From Argopecten irradians (taxonomy: Eukaryota > Mollusca > Bivalvia > Pectinida > Pectinidae), in NCBI RefSeq assembly GCF_041381155.1, contig NC_091143.1, positions 27,529,331 through 27,593,330 on the forward strand: a stretch of DNA of 64,000 bases. Reading direction: 5' to 3'. Position numbers and translations under genes: made by a program. The notes below the pieces were generated by a model. That model saw nothing but the letters and a program-made list of their open reading frames with translations. It was not told the DNA's origin and did no database searches. Of the stretch, positions 46,229 to 57,935 are shown piece by piece. Every line of letters begins with the position of its first letter. Within the stretch, counting starts at the first letter, position 1.

Positions 46229-47454
46229 AACACAGAAATTATGTACTGTAAATACTTGTTTTTTATTCTTTATGTATCACTGTATGGTAACGGGATCCGG
46301 CCCCGGTTGTTTGGTATCTTCTTCCGGAAAAATCGTACCCCAAAAATTGAGAGGGATACGTGCTAAAAACTCGATATTATTTCATTTGTTTATTGAAACC
46401 TATCAGGAATTAGAACAGTGAAAGCTTAGAATTTTAAAATGTCCAACAATTGTATGTGAAAATAAAGTCTCCTTTTTTGTATTCAAACATGTAACCTGGA
46501 TCATATTTCCGTACAAACTGAGAAAAATGCGTGAACATATGAACATATCTCAAGATATCGGATGCATTTCTTTCAGATAACATGTTGAATGAAAAATTAG
46601 GTTTGAATAAAAACTATCTACCACTTCAAATTTATCATATATACATCCTTTGTGCAATAATCGATGATGTTTATTGAGAATTTTATGACTAGTGTACGTG
46701 TTTGGTACGCACAAAATTCTAGTATGGTATTCATTAGTATACAGTTTGGTATAACAACCTGGTTAAAAATTTGAATCACAAATAAAAACAAAGGATAACT
46801 TAAGGACAGTATTATCATTTCGTGTAGTTAAATTAACATATTACACAACGAGAGCCAATACATAATTAGCAACATAGAAAACAATTACATTTATATACAT
46901 GTAAAGTTTGTAATCCTGGTGTTTGTTAGCTGTTATATACATTATGTAGCTTCTTCATATCAAAGTTTATATCTGGGAAAGCTAGAAAAAAAAACCCACC
47001 ACACTCTATAACAAGTATGCAACAATTAAATATTGAGCATTTTAAATCCATGTGAAGTCTTTTTTTACTTCCATATTCATGCGTAATGTTTACTCATGCT
47101 ATTTCTTTTTTGTTATCATGTTATTTTATTCAACCCCAGAGGAGGAGACACATTATCTTTGTGTTCTATTTACAGTTAAGCACTTGATTACATATAAAAA
47201 TAATATTGATGTCTTTATGTTTCTTAAACCAATTTATTAGCATTATAATCCCTCCCGTTATATTATCTACAGGGAGAAACAAACGATGCTTATTCAAATG
47301 TTCATTTTCATGAAACAGCTTATATCAAATTCTCCATAATTTACGGACTGTGATGTCATATCGCATTTCAGGTTTGAACTACATCTATTTAATCAGCATT
47401 CCTTTTGGAAAGACCAAGGCCATGTATGAATCATTGGAAAGACGTATCATCAGG

Positions 47455-47542
47455 CAATCTGATTAAAATACAGATCCTTATTATCACTACGTTGCTATAT
47501 TGAAACGGAGTGACTATAAGGATGTGTATTTCAATCAGATTG
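47455..47542 (+). mobile_element. Mutator-like MITE, 88-bp internal deletion derivative
   Basis: Both ends are kept (CAATCTGATTAAAATACAG and TGTATTTCAATCAGATTG) with almost no interior. A perfect 10-bp duplication TATCATCAGG (47445-47454, 47543-47552) shows that it inserted in deleted form or deleted cleanly afterwards. Confidence 0.85.
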
Positions 47543-47952
47543 TATCATCAGGAATCTCTAAAGGATCCGTGCTGGTCCCACTACTGCCCGTAATATTCGT
47601 GAACGATCTACCGGAAATAGTTATCTTAGATGTATATTTATCTGCTGATAATGCTAAAACGTTTAAAATTATAAGAGCGCAGCCCTTCGCGCCTGAATGC
47701 TCGAAGGGTACGAAGTGCGAAACACTTCTAAGGTAACACATGCAAAAATATAAGAAAAAGTCCAATCCTACATACTGACACCTTCAATTTGCGGTCGCCA
47801 AACGGAATAGATTCATCTGTTACGGAAATAAAGTTTCTTCCGTCTCTAATTGGGGTTTCCTTCCCAAATTGGGTTTTTGAGACAAGGATCGAGTGTAAAT
47901 ATATGAATAAAAAATAAACAGAAAAGCTATTTCTAAAGATTGCACTTTTTAA

Positions 47953-48348
47953 AGGCCCACTACCTTTCCGAAACGGCTTTTAATTTTTAAAATGGGAATG
48001 TAAACGAGAACGATAATTGTGTAGAGTCGCAAAAGTTATTAGCCTACTTTAAATACTACACGTATTATCATCTTTTGAACAATTTAATTAAAAAATTAAA
48101 ATGTTACATTTCATAACGCAGGTCGTCTTATCTTTCCCGTCGTCTTCTTAAACCCGCCCGGTAGTTTACTATTACTGCGCCAGACGCCAAAACATCGAAA
48201 TGAATCTTCACTATTATCATATATTACGCAGGAAATTTTGCAAATGTTTGGTGTTGTTACCTCATCTTACGCCATTGATAAGAATTTACTTATGTTATTA
48301 ATGTTTTTTAGAAACCTTAAAATTTTTCTCCGGAAAGGTAGTGGGCCT
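47953..48348 (+). mobile_element. TTAA-flanked MITE (396 bp)
   Basis: The left end TTAA-AGGCCCACTACCTTTCCG and right end CGGAAAGGTAGTGGGCCT-TTAA are perfectly inverted. A degraded relative lies at 49815-50032 (ACTGCGCCAAACGGCAAAA, GAAATGAATCTCCACTGTT, GAAGTGGGTCTTTAAC). The TTAA target fits piggyBac or Kolobok. Confidence 0.8.
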
Positions 48349-48861
48349 TTAACATTGCATAATAATGGTTACTGAAACATCTGTCTGCACATAACAACAC
48401 GGCAAGAAGTGACAACATGCCCCGAAAAAAATAACTCCCTTTCCAGGAAATTGCTGGTGATTTGTAGAAATATTGCATCTTTTCTCCAGTTTGGAAAAGC
48501 TTTCACATTGCCTTCAGTCATATTATATATTCAGCTGTGCTTATGGGTACCACGTATCCTTCCTTCTTTCCGTCTTTTAAACTGTCTATGGACACGTCCA
48601 AAGGTTTCAGCCATTGAATCATAAAGTGTTTCGTACGAAAGTAGTCTGATCAAACCAAAACATAGATTTCTTTCGTGCGTCCTTTTTTTGCTCGTTCGTT
48701 ACTTTGATCGTTCGTCCGTTTGATATGTTTCCTTAACAAAGGAAATAATATCGAGTTTTTGAAGAGATTTAACACGTACCCCTCTCATTTCTTTGGGTAC
48801 AATTTTTCCGAAGTAGATACCAAACAACCGCGGCCGGATCCCGTTACCCTACAGTGTGTAT

Positions 48862-49369
48862 GTGAAGATGGAAACTTTCCTGCAGACATCATTTTCCAAT
48901 TACTAATTTGGCTTCACGGTCTGACCGTAGGTACTCATTATGCTTCACTATAGATGTACATGTAATGAATTTTGACAGTACTGCTAAAAATCATTTTCTG
49001 CTCTTATTTGTATTTGTAATATTAAAACCAATGCATTGGAAGCACTGTAATGTTCCAAATGTTAGTATTTTTTGATAAGGAATAACGTATTTAAACTTAT
49101 CCTGATTCGTGGGTATGACAAATACGGCATATAACTTTAAGTGATGGCTGGTGTTCAAATTTTTCATGCAATATGGAGAATCTCCTTCAACTGTAATATG
49201 ACATATTTACAAGACTTGTTTATAAGAAAATAGTAAAATATATTCCACGGACTGAGCGGTTTTACGAGAATACTTTTTTTACCAATAAATCTTTTCAGAT
49301 AATTCCCACAGATTCGATAACTCTGTCAGAAAGAATTCCTTCTCGTTTCCCTAGAAACGCCTAGATACG
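48862..49369. repeat. Continuation of the dispersed block repeat
   Basis: 48905-49140 matches 39650-39890 (GGTCTGACCGTAGGTACTCATT, CTGCTAAAAATCATTTT, GATTCGTGGGTATGA). No gene is seen in the rest. Confidence 0.55.
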
Positions 49370-49600
49370 AATAGTTTATCCGTTGTCAGTGTAATATTTG
49401 ACCATACCGGTGTGCCGTTTGAGTTTGTGTGAGTTTGGCAGTATTTTCTAGTGGGATAACACTATAAAAAGGACAAGAGTTTCACAATTATAAGGAGGTA
49501 CAATACGAACACATTGCGATATGCACGCCAAAGTTCACATTCAGTCTGCGCACGCAACACATCGTATACATGGTTAGTATGTTAAGCGTAGTCAACAAAC
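49370..49600 (+). repeat. Old SINE fragment
   Basis: TATCCGTTGTCAGTGTAATATTTGACC, AACACTATAAAAAGGACAAGAGTTTCAC and ACACATCGTATACATGG are SINE body motifs with many changes. Confidence 0.6.
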
Positions 49601-49732
49601 TAATCAATGGAAAAGTTTATCTGTTGTTTAACTGAATTCACATTAGGGATACGCTCTTTTTGCTGACACCAGAAAATGATCATGGGTACCTTGATTCAAT
49701 AAGGCGATAATACAAAAGTTATTAGATTACCG

Positions 49733-49786
49733 CAATCTGATTAATTATTGAACGTGATTATAAGGATCTGTATTTTAATCAGATTG
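49733..49786 (+). mobile_element. Mutator-like MITE, 54-bp minimal derivative
   Basis: CAATCTGATTAATTATTGAACG joins directly to TATAAGGATCTGTATTTTAATC and AGATTG. The flanks TAGATTACCG (49723-49732) and TAGCTTACCG (49787-49796) agree in 9 of 10 bases, consistent with a target duplication. Confidence 0.75.
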
Positions 49787-50448
49787 TAGCTTACCGTTAA
49801 TACTACATTTATCCTAACCAGTGACAAATTTAATTACGATCCATAAAATGTTAATTCTCATAACATGGGTCGTATAAAATTGTCATAAATATCGTGCGTT
49901 TGTTGATTATCACTGCGCCAAACGGCAAAAAAGCGAAATGAATCTCCACTGTTAACATGGTTAGTGTTTAGATTTTATTATGTTATAAAAGCTTTCAAGA
50001 AATTTTCAATTTTGAAGTGGGTCTTTAACAATAAAGGTTTATTTCACTGTCTTACCGACTGGCGCAATGTTTGTTGTAATTAGAACGAAGAAGGGAACCA
50101 TAGACGACCCGCGTTATAAAAGTAACATTTAATTTGTCCAGACGGTGATGGTTAACGTAGATTAACTGTAAATAAGGTAACGATTTTTGAACTCTACAAA
50201 ATATTTCATTTCAAAATATTTTATTGTCAACGACGAAAGCATTACACTTATTCATACAAGACGGTATATTACATATTAACAATATCGGATTTAACATTAG
50301 GCTAGGCCTATACTAGTCTTTTCTATGATTCCGGTAGGTTACGTAAGTTCCTAGTATATAAAAAATATAACTCGTTGTACTGTCTTTATCATTTTGACAA
50401 TCAAAAGCAATTTTGCTTTAGGTTTGTGTCTTAAAAATAAAAGACGCT
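49787..50448. other. No gene; includes a TTAA-MITE relic at 49815-50032
   Basis: Apart from the relic related to 47953-48348, no supported feature. Confidence 0.4.
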
Positions 50449-50549
50449 CGGTATAGGTATGTACATTAAGCTGTTTCGGTGTAGATATGTTCCTCAAATA
50501 AAAGCTGTACAGGTATGCACCTTAAATAAAAGTTGTTTCGGTATAGGTA

Positions 50550-51610
50550 ACGTCATTGTACCCAAATTGATACTGTACCCAAATTGATACCCTAATTGAA
50601 AAAATACCTAAAACATTTGTGTTGTTAAAGTTTACCTCATTTCTCAGTGGTAATACCAAAGATGCATCATTTATTGATAATTACGCTTCGTTTTATGTAA
50701 CTATTTTTGTTATTTTCTCGGAAAGATAACTTTGAAATTGATAACTCTGACCTAATCATGTTAATCCCTAGAAATGTGGCCGGTGCGACAATTACTATTT
50801 GTACTATAATAGTGTTTTTTTCAAAGCGTAAGGCCTCCTCAAAGAAAAAAATTCTTAAATAATTAAATTTTAAGATATAAACACTTAACAGAAATAGATA
50901 AAATATAGCTGCCACACATTATTTTTTTATTTAGTCACGTGCAAATTGCTCTTTTTATAGCGTTATTTCTCCATCTTAATTTTTACTAAAACTGTTACTA
51001 GATTCAAGTATTTTGTAACTTGATTGATTCATAATTATGTTTGTAGTCTTTTTACATTGAAATGTTTTACAATCATTGAAAATAATTGATAGTGGTCTTT
51101 TAACATATACACCACATTGGAACTATATAAGCTTAGGTGAATGCCACAGAAAACTGAATTTAAATCATTGAAATATCACACAAGTCTTTGTGTGGTGTTA
51201 CGGGGTGCCAAATTAGCACAGGTACTGTTGTGAAAACACTTGTACAATTTTTAAAGTAAAATGTATCAATGTATTCAGTATAACTCGTTATAATAAAGGC
51301 AACTACGTCCCCTTTATAAAGTAAAATAACAAAATTCTATATAAATTGATTTCTCTTAATTTTTATACATTTTTTCTTGCTGGGTATCAATTTGGGTACA
51401 CAGCATGTGGAAAAAATAGAAATTTCGAGACATGATATTAATCGTTCTAACAATAAAAATAAGCACTGTAATAACAAAAACAAAGCATCAAAATAAAGTT
51501 TGTATGCTCTTTTTTGAAAACAAAACAGAAAAAAAGTGAAACGCACCAAACAACAAATGTCATATAAGAGAAATATACGTGTATTGGAATCAATTTGGGT
51601 ACAATGACGT
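50550..51610 (+). mobile_element. TA-flanked inverted-repeat element (1.06 kb)
   Basis: The ends ACGTCATTGTACCCAAATTG and CAATTTGGGTACAATGACGT are perfectly inverted (22-23 bp) and flanked by TA (50548-50549, 51611-51612). Removing it with one TA restores the minisatellite unit GGTATGCACC. The motif GTACCCAAATTGATAC is repeated subterminally at both ends. No transposase is present. A TA target suggests Tc1/mariner-type mobilisation. Confidence 0.8.
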
Positions 51611-51647
51611 TATGCACCTTAAATAAAAGCTGTTTCGGTATAGGTAT

Positions 51648-52035
51648 CAATCTGATTAAAATACAGATCCTTATAATCACTACGTCTGATATGAGGATCT
51701 GACAATATCCCATTAGGGGTCACGTCAGGATGACCTTTGGAAATGGCCAATCAAATTGGCACTACCAGAATCTTGACTGGGGACGAACTAGTTTGAAACA
51801 GCTGTCCGAATTATTTTCGTGTACGTAGTCATCTCGCCCAAAGTGCAAAACAGTGCTCAATGTGAATGCTTACTGGGACGGAATGGTGTTAACAATTTAC
51901 GTAGAAATGTGTAAACATGTATTTGATATGGATTACACGTGGCAAAAAGGTCTTCCGAACGTGACCCCATATGGGATATTGTCCTATCCTATATTGAACG
52001 AAGTGGTTATAAGGATCTGTGTTTCAATCAGATTG
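51648..52035 (+). mobile_element. Mutator-like MITE, full copy 3
   Basis: A 388-bp copy with CAATCTGATTAAAATACAG and TGTGTTTCAATCAGATTG ends, inserted in the minisatellite. The 10-bp duplication GTATAGGTAT (51638-51647, 52036-52045) is clear although it lies within repeated DNA. Confidence 0.85.
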
Positions 52036-53754
52036 GTATAGGTATGTACCTAAAATAAAAGTTGTTTCGGTATAGGTTTCGGTATAGGTATGTACCTTAA
52101 ATAAATGATGTTTCGGTATAGGTATGTACCTTAAATAAAAGCTGTTTCGGTATAGGTATGTACCTTAAATAAAAGCTGTTTCGGTACAGGTATGTACCTT
52201 AAATAAAAGCTGTTTCGGTATAGGTATGCACCTTAAATAAAAGCTGTTTCGGTATGGGTATGTACCTAAAATAAAAGTTGTTTCGGTATGGGTATGTACC
52301 TTAAATAAAAGCTGTTTCGGTATACGTATGTACCTTAAATAAAACTGTTTCGGTATAGGTATGTACCTTAAATAAAAGCTGTTTCGGTATAGGTATGTAC
52401 CTTAAATAAAACTGTTTCGGTATAGGTATGTACCTTAAATAAAAGCTGTTTCGGTATAGGTATGTACCATAAAGAAAAGTAGTTTCGGTATTGGTATGTA
52501 CCTTAAATAAAAGAAGTTTCAGTATAGGTATGTACCTTAAATTAAAGCTGTTTTGGTGTAGGTATGTACCTTAAATAAAAGCTGTTTCGGTATAGGTATG
52601 TACCTTAAATAAAAATTGTTTCGGTATAGGTATGTACCTTAAATAAAAATTGTTTCGGTATAGGTATGTACCTTAAATAAAAGCTGTTTTGGTGTAGGTA
52701 TGTACCTTAAATAAAAGCTGTTTCGGTATAGGTATGCACCTTAAATAAAAGTTGTTTCGGTATGGGTATGTACCTTAAATAAAAGTTGTTTCGGTATGGG
52801 TATGTACCTTAAATAAAAGCTGTTTCGGTAAAGGTATGTACCTTAAATAAAAGCTGTTTCGGTAAAGGTATGTACCTTAAATAAAAGTTGTTTCGGTATA
52901 GGTATGTACCTTAAATAAAAGTTGTTTCAGTATAGGTATATACCTTAAATTAAAGCTGTTTTTTGTAGGTATTACCTTAAAAAAAATGTTTCGGTATAGG
53001 TATGTCCTTAAAAAAATTGTTTCGGTATAGCATGTACTAATAGGTATAGGTATGTACTAAAACCTTAAATAAATAAAAGCTGTTTCGGTACTCAGGTATA
53101 GTGTACCTTAAATAAAGTTTCGGTATAGGTATGTACCTTAAATAAAAGCTGTTTCGGTATAGGTATGTACCTTAAATAAAAGCTGTTTCGGTATAGGTAT
53201 GTACCTTAAATAAAAGCTGTTTCGGTACAGGTATGTACCTTAAATAAAAGCTGTTTCGGTACAGGTATGTACCTTAAATAAAAGCTGTTTCGGTATAGGT
53301 ATGTACCTTAAATAAAAGCTGTTTCGGTACAGGTATGTACCTTAAATAAAAGCTGTTTCGGTATAGGTATGTACCTTAAATAAAAGCTGTTTCGGTACAG
53401 GTATGCACCTTAAATAAAAACTGTTTCGGTATAGGTATGTACCTTAAATAAAAGCTGTTTCGGTATAGGTATGTACCTTAAATAAAACTGTTTCGGTATA
53501 GGTATGTACCTTAAATAAAAGCTGTTTCGGTATAGGTATGTACCTTAAATAAAAGCTGTTTCGGTATAGGTATGTACCTTAAATAAAAGCTGTTTCGGTA
53601 TAGGTATGTACCATAAAGAAAAGTAGTTTCGGTATTGGTATGTACCTTAAATAAAAGTAGTTTCAGTATAGGTATGTACCTTAAATTAAAGCTGTTTTGG
53701 TGTAGGTATGTACCTTAAATAAAAGCTGTTTCGGTATAGGTATGTACCTTAAAT

Positions 53755-54185
53755 ATTGTTTGATTAATTAACGTCCTATTAACAGCTATGGTCATGTAAG
53801 GACGGCCTCCCATGTATGCGGTGTGTTGCGTGTATGTTGTGCGAGGTGCGTGTTTCGGGAGACTGCGGTATATTCATGTTGTGTCTTCTTGTATAGTGGA
53901 ACTTTTGCCCTTTTTATAGTGCTATATCACTGGAGCATGCCGCCGAAGACACCAAGCAACACACCCCACCCGGTCACATTATACTGACAACGGGCGAACC
54001 AGTCGTCCCACTCCTTTTTTGCTGAGCGCTAGGCAGGAGCAGAAACTACCACTTTTATAGACTTTGGTGTGTCTCGGCCAGGGGACAGAACCCAGAGCCT
54101 TCCTCACAGGGGCGAACGCTCAACTCAAGGCCAAAAGTGAGGCGGTGCCAAGGGAGGCATTAGGAAGGATAAAGTCAGTTAGGAA
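53755..54185 (-). repeat. SINE inserted in the minisatellite, 5' truncated
   Basis: Reversed tail side (ATTGTTTGATTAATTAACG) to AAAGTCAGTTAGGAA, lacking the hairpin head. Flanked by TACCTTAAAT (53745-53754, 54186-54195), which is a unit of the minisatellite. Confidence 0.85.
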
Positions 54186-54699
54186 TACCTTAAATAAAAA
54201 TTGTTTCGGTGTAGGTATGTACCTTAAAAAAAATTGTTTCGGTATAGGTATGTACCTTAAATAAAAGCTGTTTTGGTGTAGGTATGTACCTTAAATAAAA
54301 GCTGTTTCGGTATAGGTATGCACCTTAAATAAAAGTTGTTTCGGTATGGGTATGTACCTTAAATAAAAGTTGTTTCGGTATGGGTATGTACCTTAAATAA
54401 AAGCTGTTTCGGTAAAGGTATGTACCTTAAATAAAAGCTGTTTCGGTAAAGGTATGTACCTTAAATAAAAGTTGTTTCGGTATGGGTATGTACCTTAAAT
54501 AAAAGTTGTTTCAGTATAGGTATATACCTTAAATTAAAGCTGTTTTGGTGTAGGTATGTACCTTAAATAAAAAATGTTTCGGTATAGGTATGTACCTTAA
54601 ATAAAAATTGTTTCGGTGTAGGTATGTACCTTAAATAAACGTCCTTCGTTATAGGTATTCACCTTAAATAAAAGTTGTTTCGGTATAGGTATATACATT

Positions 54700-55127
54700 T
54701 GATATCCGATTCAGTTGATTACATATGCTAGAGGAGCCTTGTAAATACGAAATAAATCTCAGAAGTGTATGTCTACATTGTAACGTACATATGTATGCTG
54801 TTTACGCAGGTGTAACACATGGACGGTGGTAAACGGATAATGTTAAATAGTATTCATGAGAGGAAAGGTATGAACGTAACAAGAAACTTTTTAACGATAT
54901 GGGAAAAGTTCGACTTGAACTGAACGGATAATTGTAATCGCAATCTTTTGTCGTTGATTTCAAAGTGCTTGAATGTAGATGATATGATGTAAGCATATTT
55001 CATTGTAATATTTTATATACAGTGACATTGGTCACTTCAAACTTAATGAAGTCCAATCTGACGGTTATTTCTTTATAGACAGTTGTTAAGTTTACGATTA
55101 CAATTAATGACATCAACATGTCGTGAT
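54700..55127. other. Intergenic, no supported gene
   Basis: No coding or repeat signal I can support. Confidence 0.35.
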
Positions 55128-55651
55128 GCATATGTTTGTGGTCTGATAATTGTCATTTAAGGGGGAGCATCAGATTACCCAGCACAGGATATGTAGATGA
55201 TTTGTTTGTTTGATTAATTAACGTCCTATTAAACAGCTATGGTCACTGTAAGGACGGCCTCCCATGTATGCGGTGTGTTGCGTGTATGTTGTGCGAGGTG
55301 CGTGTTTTGGGAGACTGCGGTATATTCATGTTGTGTCTTCTTGTATAGTGGAACTTTTGCCCTTTTTATAGTGCTATATCACTAAAGCATGCCGCCGAAG
55401 ACACCAAGCAACACACCCCAACCGGTCACATTATACTGACAACGGGCGAACCAGTCGTCCCACTCCCTTTTTGCTGAGCGCTAAGCAGGAGCAGAAACTA
55501 CCACTTTTACAGACTTTGGTGTGTCTCGGCCAGGGGACAGAAACCCAGAGCCTTCCTCACAGGGGGCGAACGCTCAACTGCATATGTTTGTGGCCTGGTA
55601 GTTGTCATTTAAGGGGGAGCATCAGATACCCAGCACAGGATATGTAGATGA
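55128..55651 (-). repeat. SINE flanked by a roughly 73-bp direct duplication
   Basis: A minus-strand SINE, 5' truncated (55201-55579), lies between two near-identical copies of a 72-73-bp unique sequence (55128-55200 and 55580-55651; GCATATGTTTGTGG...CAGGATATGTAGATGA), differing at a few positions and one indel. This is far longer than the 5-13-bp duplications at other copies of the family. Confidence 0.85.
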
Positions 55652-55981
55652 AAGCGGCATAATTACAATCAGTGTATTAACATAATTTAATAAAAAAGAA
55701 TATTTAAATTATTTAGATGCTTTTATTACGATTTTAAGATGTCATTTGGAGGGTGCACGCACAAGAGAGGAGAGTAATTTTTCAAAGTCAAAAACACACC
55801 TACATGTTTTTAAAATATCCCCTCCACAGCTATTTGTTGAAAAACCCTTGAAAGAGCACACATTAAATTACCAAAGCCCGTGCAAATGAAGGTACATTTC
55901 ATATGTGAGAAATCAATATGGCTGAACCATGTGTTAGAAAATATGAGGGAGGGTGGAGGGGATGTAGTTTGTGAGGTTCAT

Positions 55982-56520
55982 GGCCCTGCAGGTAGGGCAT
56001 TAGAATTGTACCTGCTGCCCCTATTGCATGATCGTAAAAGGCGACTAAATTTAGGATCTTATCTTTTCTCTTCTTCCTAACTGACTTTATCTTTCCTAAT
56101 GCCTCCCTTGGCACCGCCTCACTTTTGGCCTTGAAATGAGCGTTCGCCCCTGTGAGGAAGGCTCTGGGTTCTGTCCCCTGGCCGAGACACACCAATGTCT
56201 ATAAAAGTGGTAGTTTCTGCTCCTGCTTAGCGCTCACCATTACAGGGAGTGGGACGACTGGTTCGCCCGTTGTCAGTATAATGTGACCGGGTGGGGTGTG
56301 TTGCTTGGTGTCTTCGGCGGCATGCTTCAGTGATATAGCACTATAAAAAGGGCAATAGTTCCACTATACAAGAGGACACAACACGAATATACCGCAGTCT
56401 CCCAAAACACGCACCTCGCACAACATACACGCAACACACCGCATACATGGGAGGCCGTCCTTACATGACCATAGCTGTTAATAGGACGTTAATTAATCAA
56501 ACAAACAAACAAACAATCAA
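55982..56520 (+). repeat. Full-length SINE copy
   Basis: Hairpin head GCCCTGCAGGTAGGGC and a long CAAACAAACAAACAAAC tail. No convincing flanking duplication. Confidence 0.85.
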
Positions 56521-57336
56521 ACGATCAATATAAGTATACTCTCACAATGTATATACATGTATTCTCATTATCGCCCATTGTCATCCCAAATCGTGTTGTG
56601 TATCCATACACAATTTACCTTTTCCACATCTCTAAAGCTATACTAATGAAGCAACTTCACCAATATTTTGAACAAACCTAAGCTCAGTGACAATACAATT
56701 GTGAATTATATGCCCCCCCTTGGGGAGGGGTGGGGGAGGGTTCAAAACAGGTAAAATTGACTTTTTCGTAAATTTCAAGGATTTTCTTCATGGATTATGA
56801 GGTTCTGGGTCCTTTAACGAAAATTATATTTTTTTCTTGGCCCCTGGAATGTGTGGGGAGGGACTTTTCAGTAGTACTTCTCAATGTCAATAGGACATGT
56901 GTGAAAACTTGGTTTGAACTATTAGCATGAGATAAACTCCTGGGGCATGAATGCTAGAGCAAACCAAAAAAATAAAACAAATCATCTTCATTCTTTGATA
57001 CTGCACATCCAGAATTTGACAACATCACCCGCCAAATTGAAGCCAGCTGTTCCGGAATTCCATCAATCGACCAGCTGTTCCAACAATTGTATAACATTGA
57101 AAAAACAGAGTTTTATTTTATTTGAACACTTAATTTGAATGAAATGGTTGGTCAAAATATAAATATAAGGAATGTTTTTTTTGGAGAATTTTTTTGTTTA
57201 CTGGTGTTAACAGATATTTCAACATGAAGCCCTAACGCATGTCATTTAAAATATCTGTACAAAAATGCAGTTTACACATCAGTAAACAACAAAAACTAAA
57301 AACCATTCCTTATTACGTCATATATACCTAACACTA
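56521..57336. other. Intergenic with a relic of the long dispersed repeat
   Basis: 56690-56960 resembles the 24390-25590 tract (AATTGTGAATTATATGCCCC, TTGGGGAGGGG, TCTTCATGGATTATGAGG). No gene is supported. Confidence 0.45.
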
Positions 57337-57935
57337 CGCTACACAGTGGTGTTTATACTTAACACTACACACTGGTGTTTATACCTAACACTACACTACA
57401 CACTGGTGTTTATACCTAACACTACACTACACACTGGTGTTTATACCTAACACTACACTACACACTGGTGTTTATACCTAACACTACACTACACACTGGT
57501 GTTTATACCTAACACTACACTACACACTGGTGTTTATACCTAACACTACACTACACACTGGTGTTTATACCTAACACTACACTACACATTGGTGTTTATA
57601 CTTAACACTACACTACACACTGGTGTTTATACCTAAAACTACACTACACACTGGTGTTTATACCTAACACTGCACGACACACTGGTGTTTATACTTAACA
57701 CTACACAACACACTGGTGTTTTTACCTAACACTACACTACACACTGGTGTTAATACCTAACACTACACAACACATTGGTGTTTATACCTAACACTACACT
57801 ACACTACACACTGGTATTTATACCTAACACTACACTACACACTGGTGTTTATACCTAACACTACACTACACACTGGTGTTTATACCTAACACTACACTAC
57901 ACACTGGTGTTTATACCTAACACTACACTACACAC
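57337..57935. repeat. 31-bp minisatellite
   Basis: The unit CACTACACTACACACTGGTG plus TTTATACCTAA (31 bp) is repeated about 19 times in tandem with no spacers. Few variants exist (TTTATACTTAA, CACATTGG), so it is homogeneous. Non-coding. Confidence 0.92.

Larger units (their letters stand above)
46278..48856 (+). mobile_element. 2.58-kb DNA transposon relic with about 125-bp inverted termini
   Basis: The left terminus CACTGTATGGTAACGGGATC (continuing CGGCCCCGGTTGTTTGG) is matched by the inverted right terminus, which reads CACTGTAGGGTAACGGGATC. Similarity continues about 125 bp to CTCGATATTATTTC on both sides. The flanking 5-bp duplication is TGTAT (46273-46277, 48857-48861). The interior has no transposase frame and carries two further MITEs. 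The flanks rejoin into the block repeat known from 39420, confirming an insertion. Superfamily is uncertain: the CACTG end and 5-bp duplication are compatible with Transib-like elements, but this needs a family comparison. Confidence 0.75.
50449..54699. repeat. 34-bp minisatellite interrupted by three mobile elements
   Basis: The unit GGTATGTACCTTAAATAAAA plus GCTGTTTCGGTATA (34 bp, with 33-bp variants) is repeated many tens of times at 52036-53754 and 54186-54699. A few founder-like units lie at 50449-50549 and 51612-51647. Variants such as GTTGTTTCGG, GTATGGG and GTAAAGG recur in blocks, suggesting larger segment duplications. The insertions are a TA-flanked element (50550-51610), a MITE (51648-52035) and a SINE (53755-54185). 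Not protein coding. Confidence 0.9.

Noticed and set aside
57337..57935. Regular array that could be taken for CRISPR
   Set aside because: The units are contiguous with no unique spacers, and the DNA is eukaryotic; it is a minisatellite.
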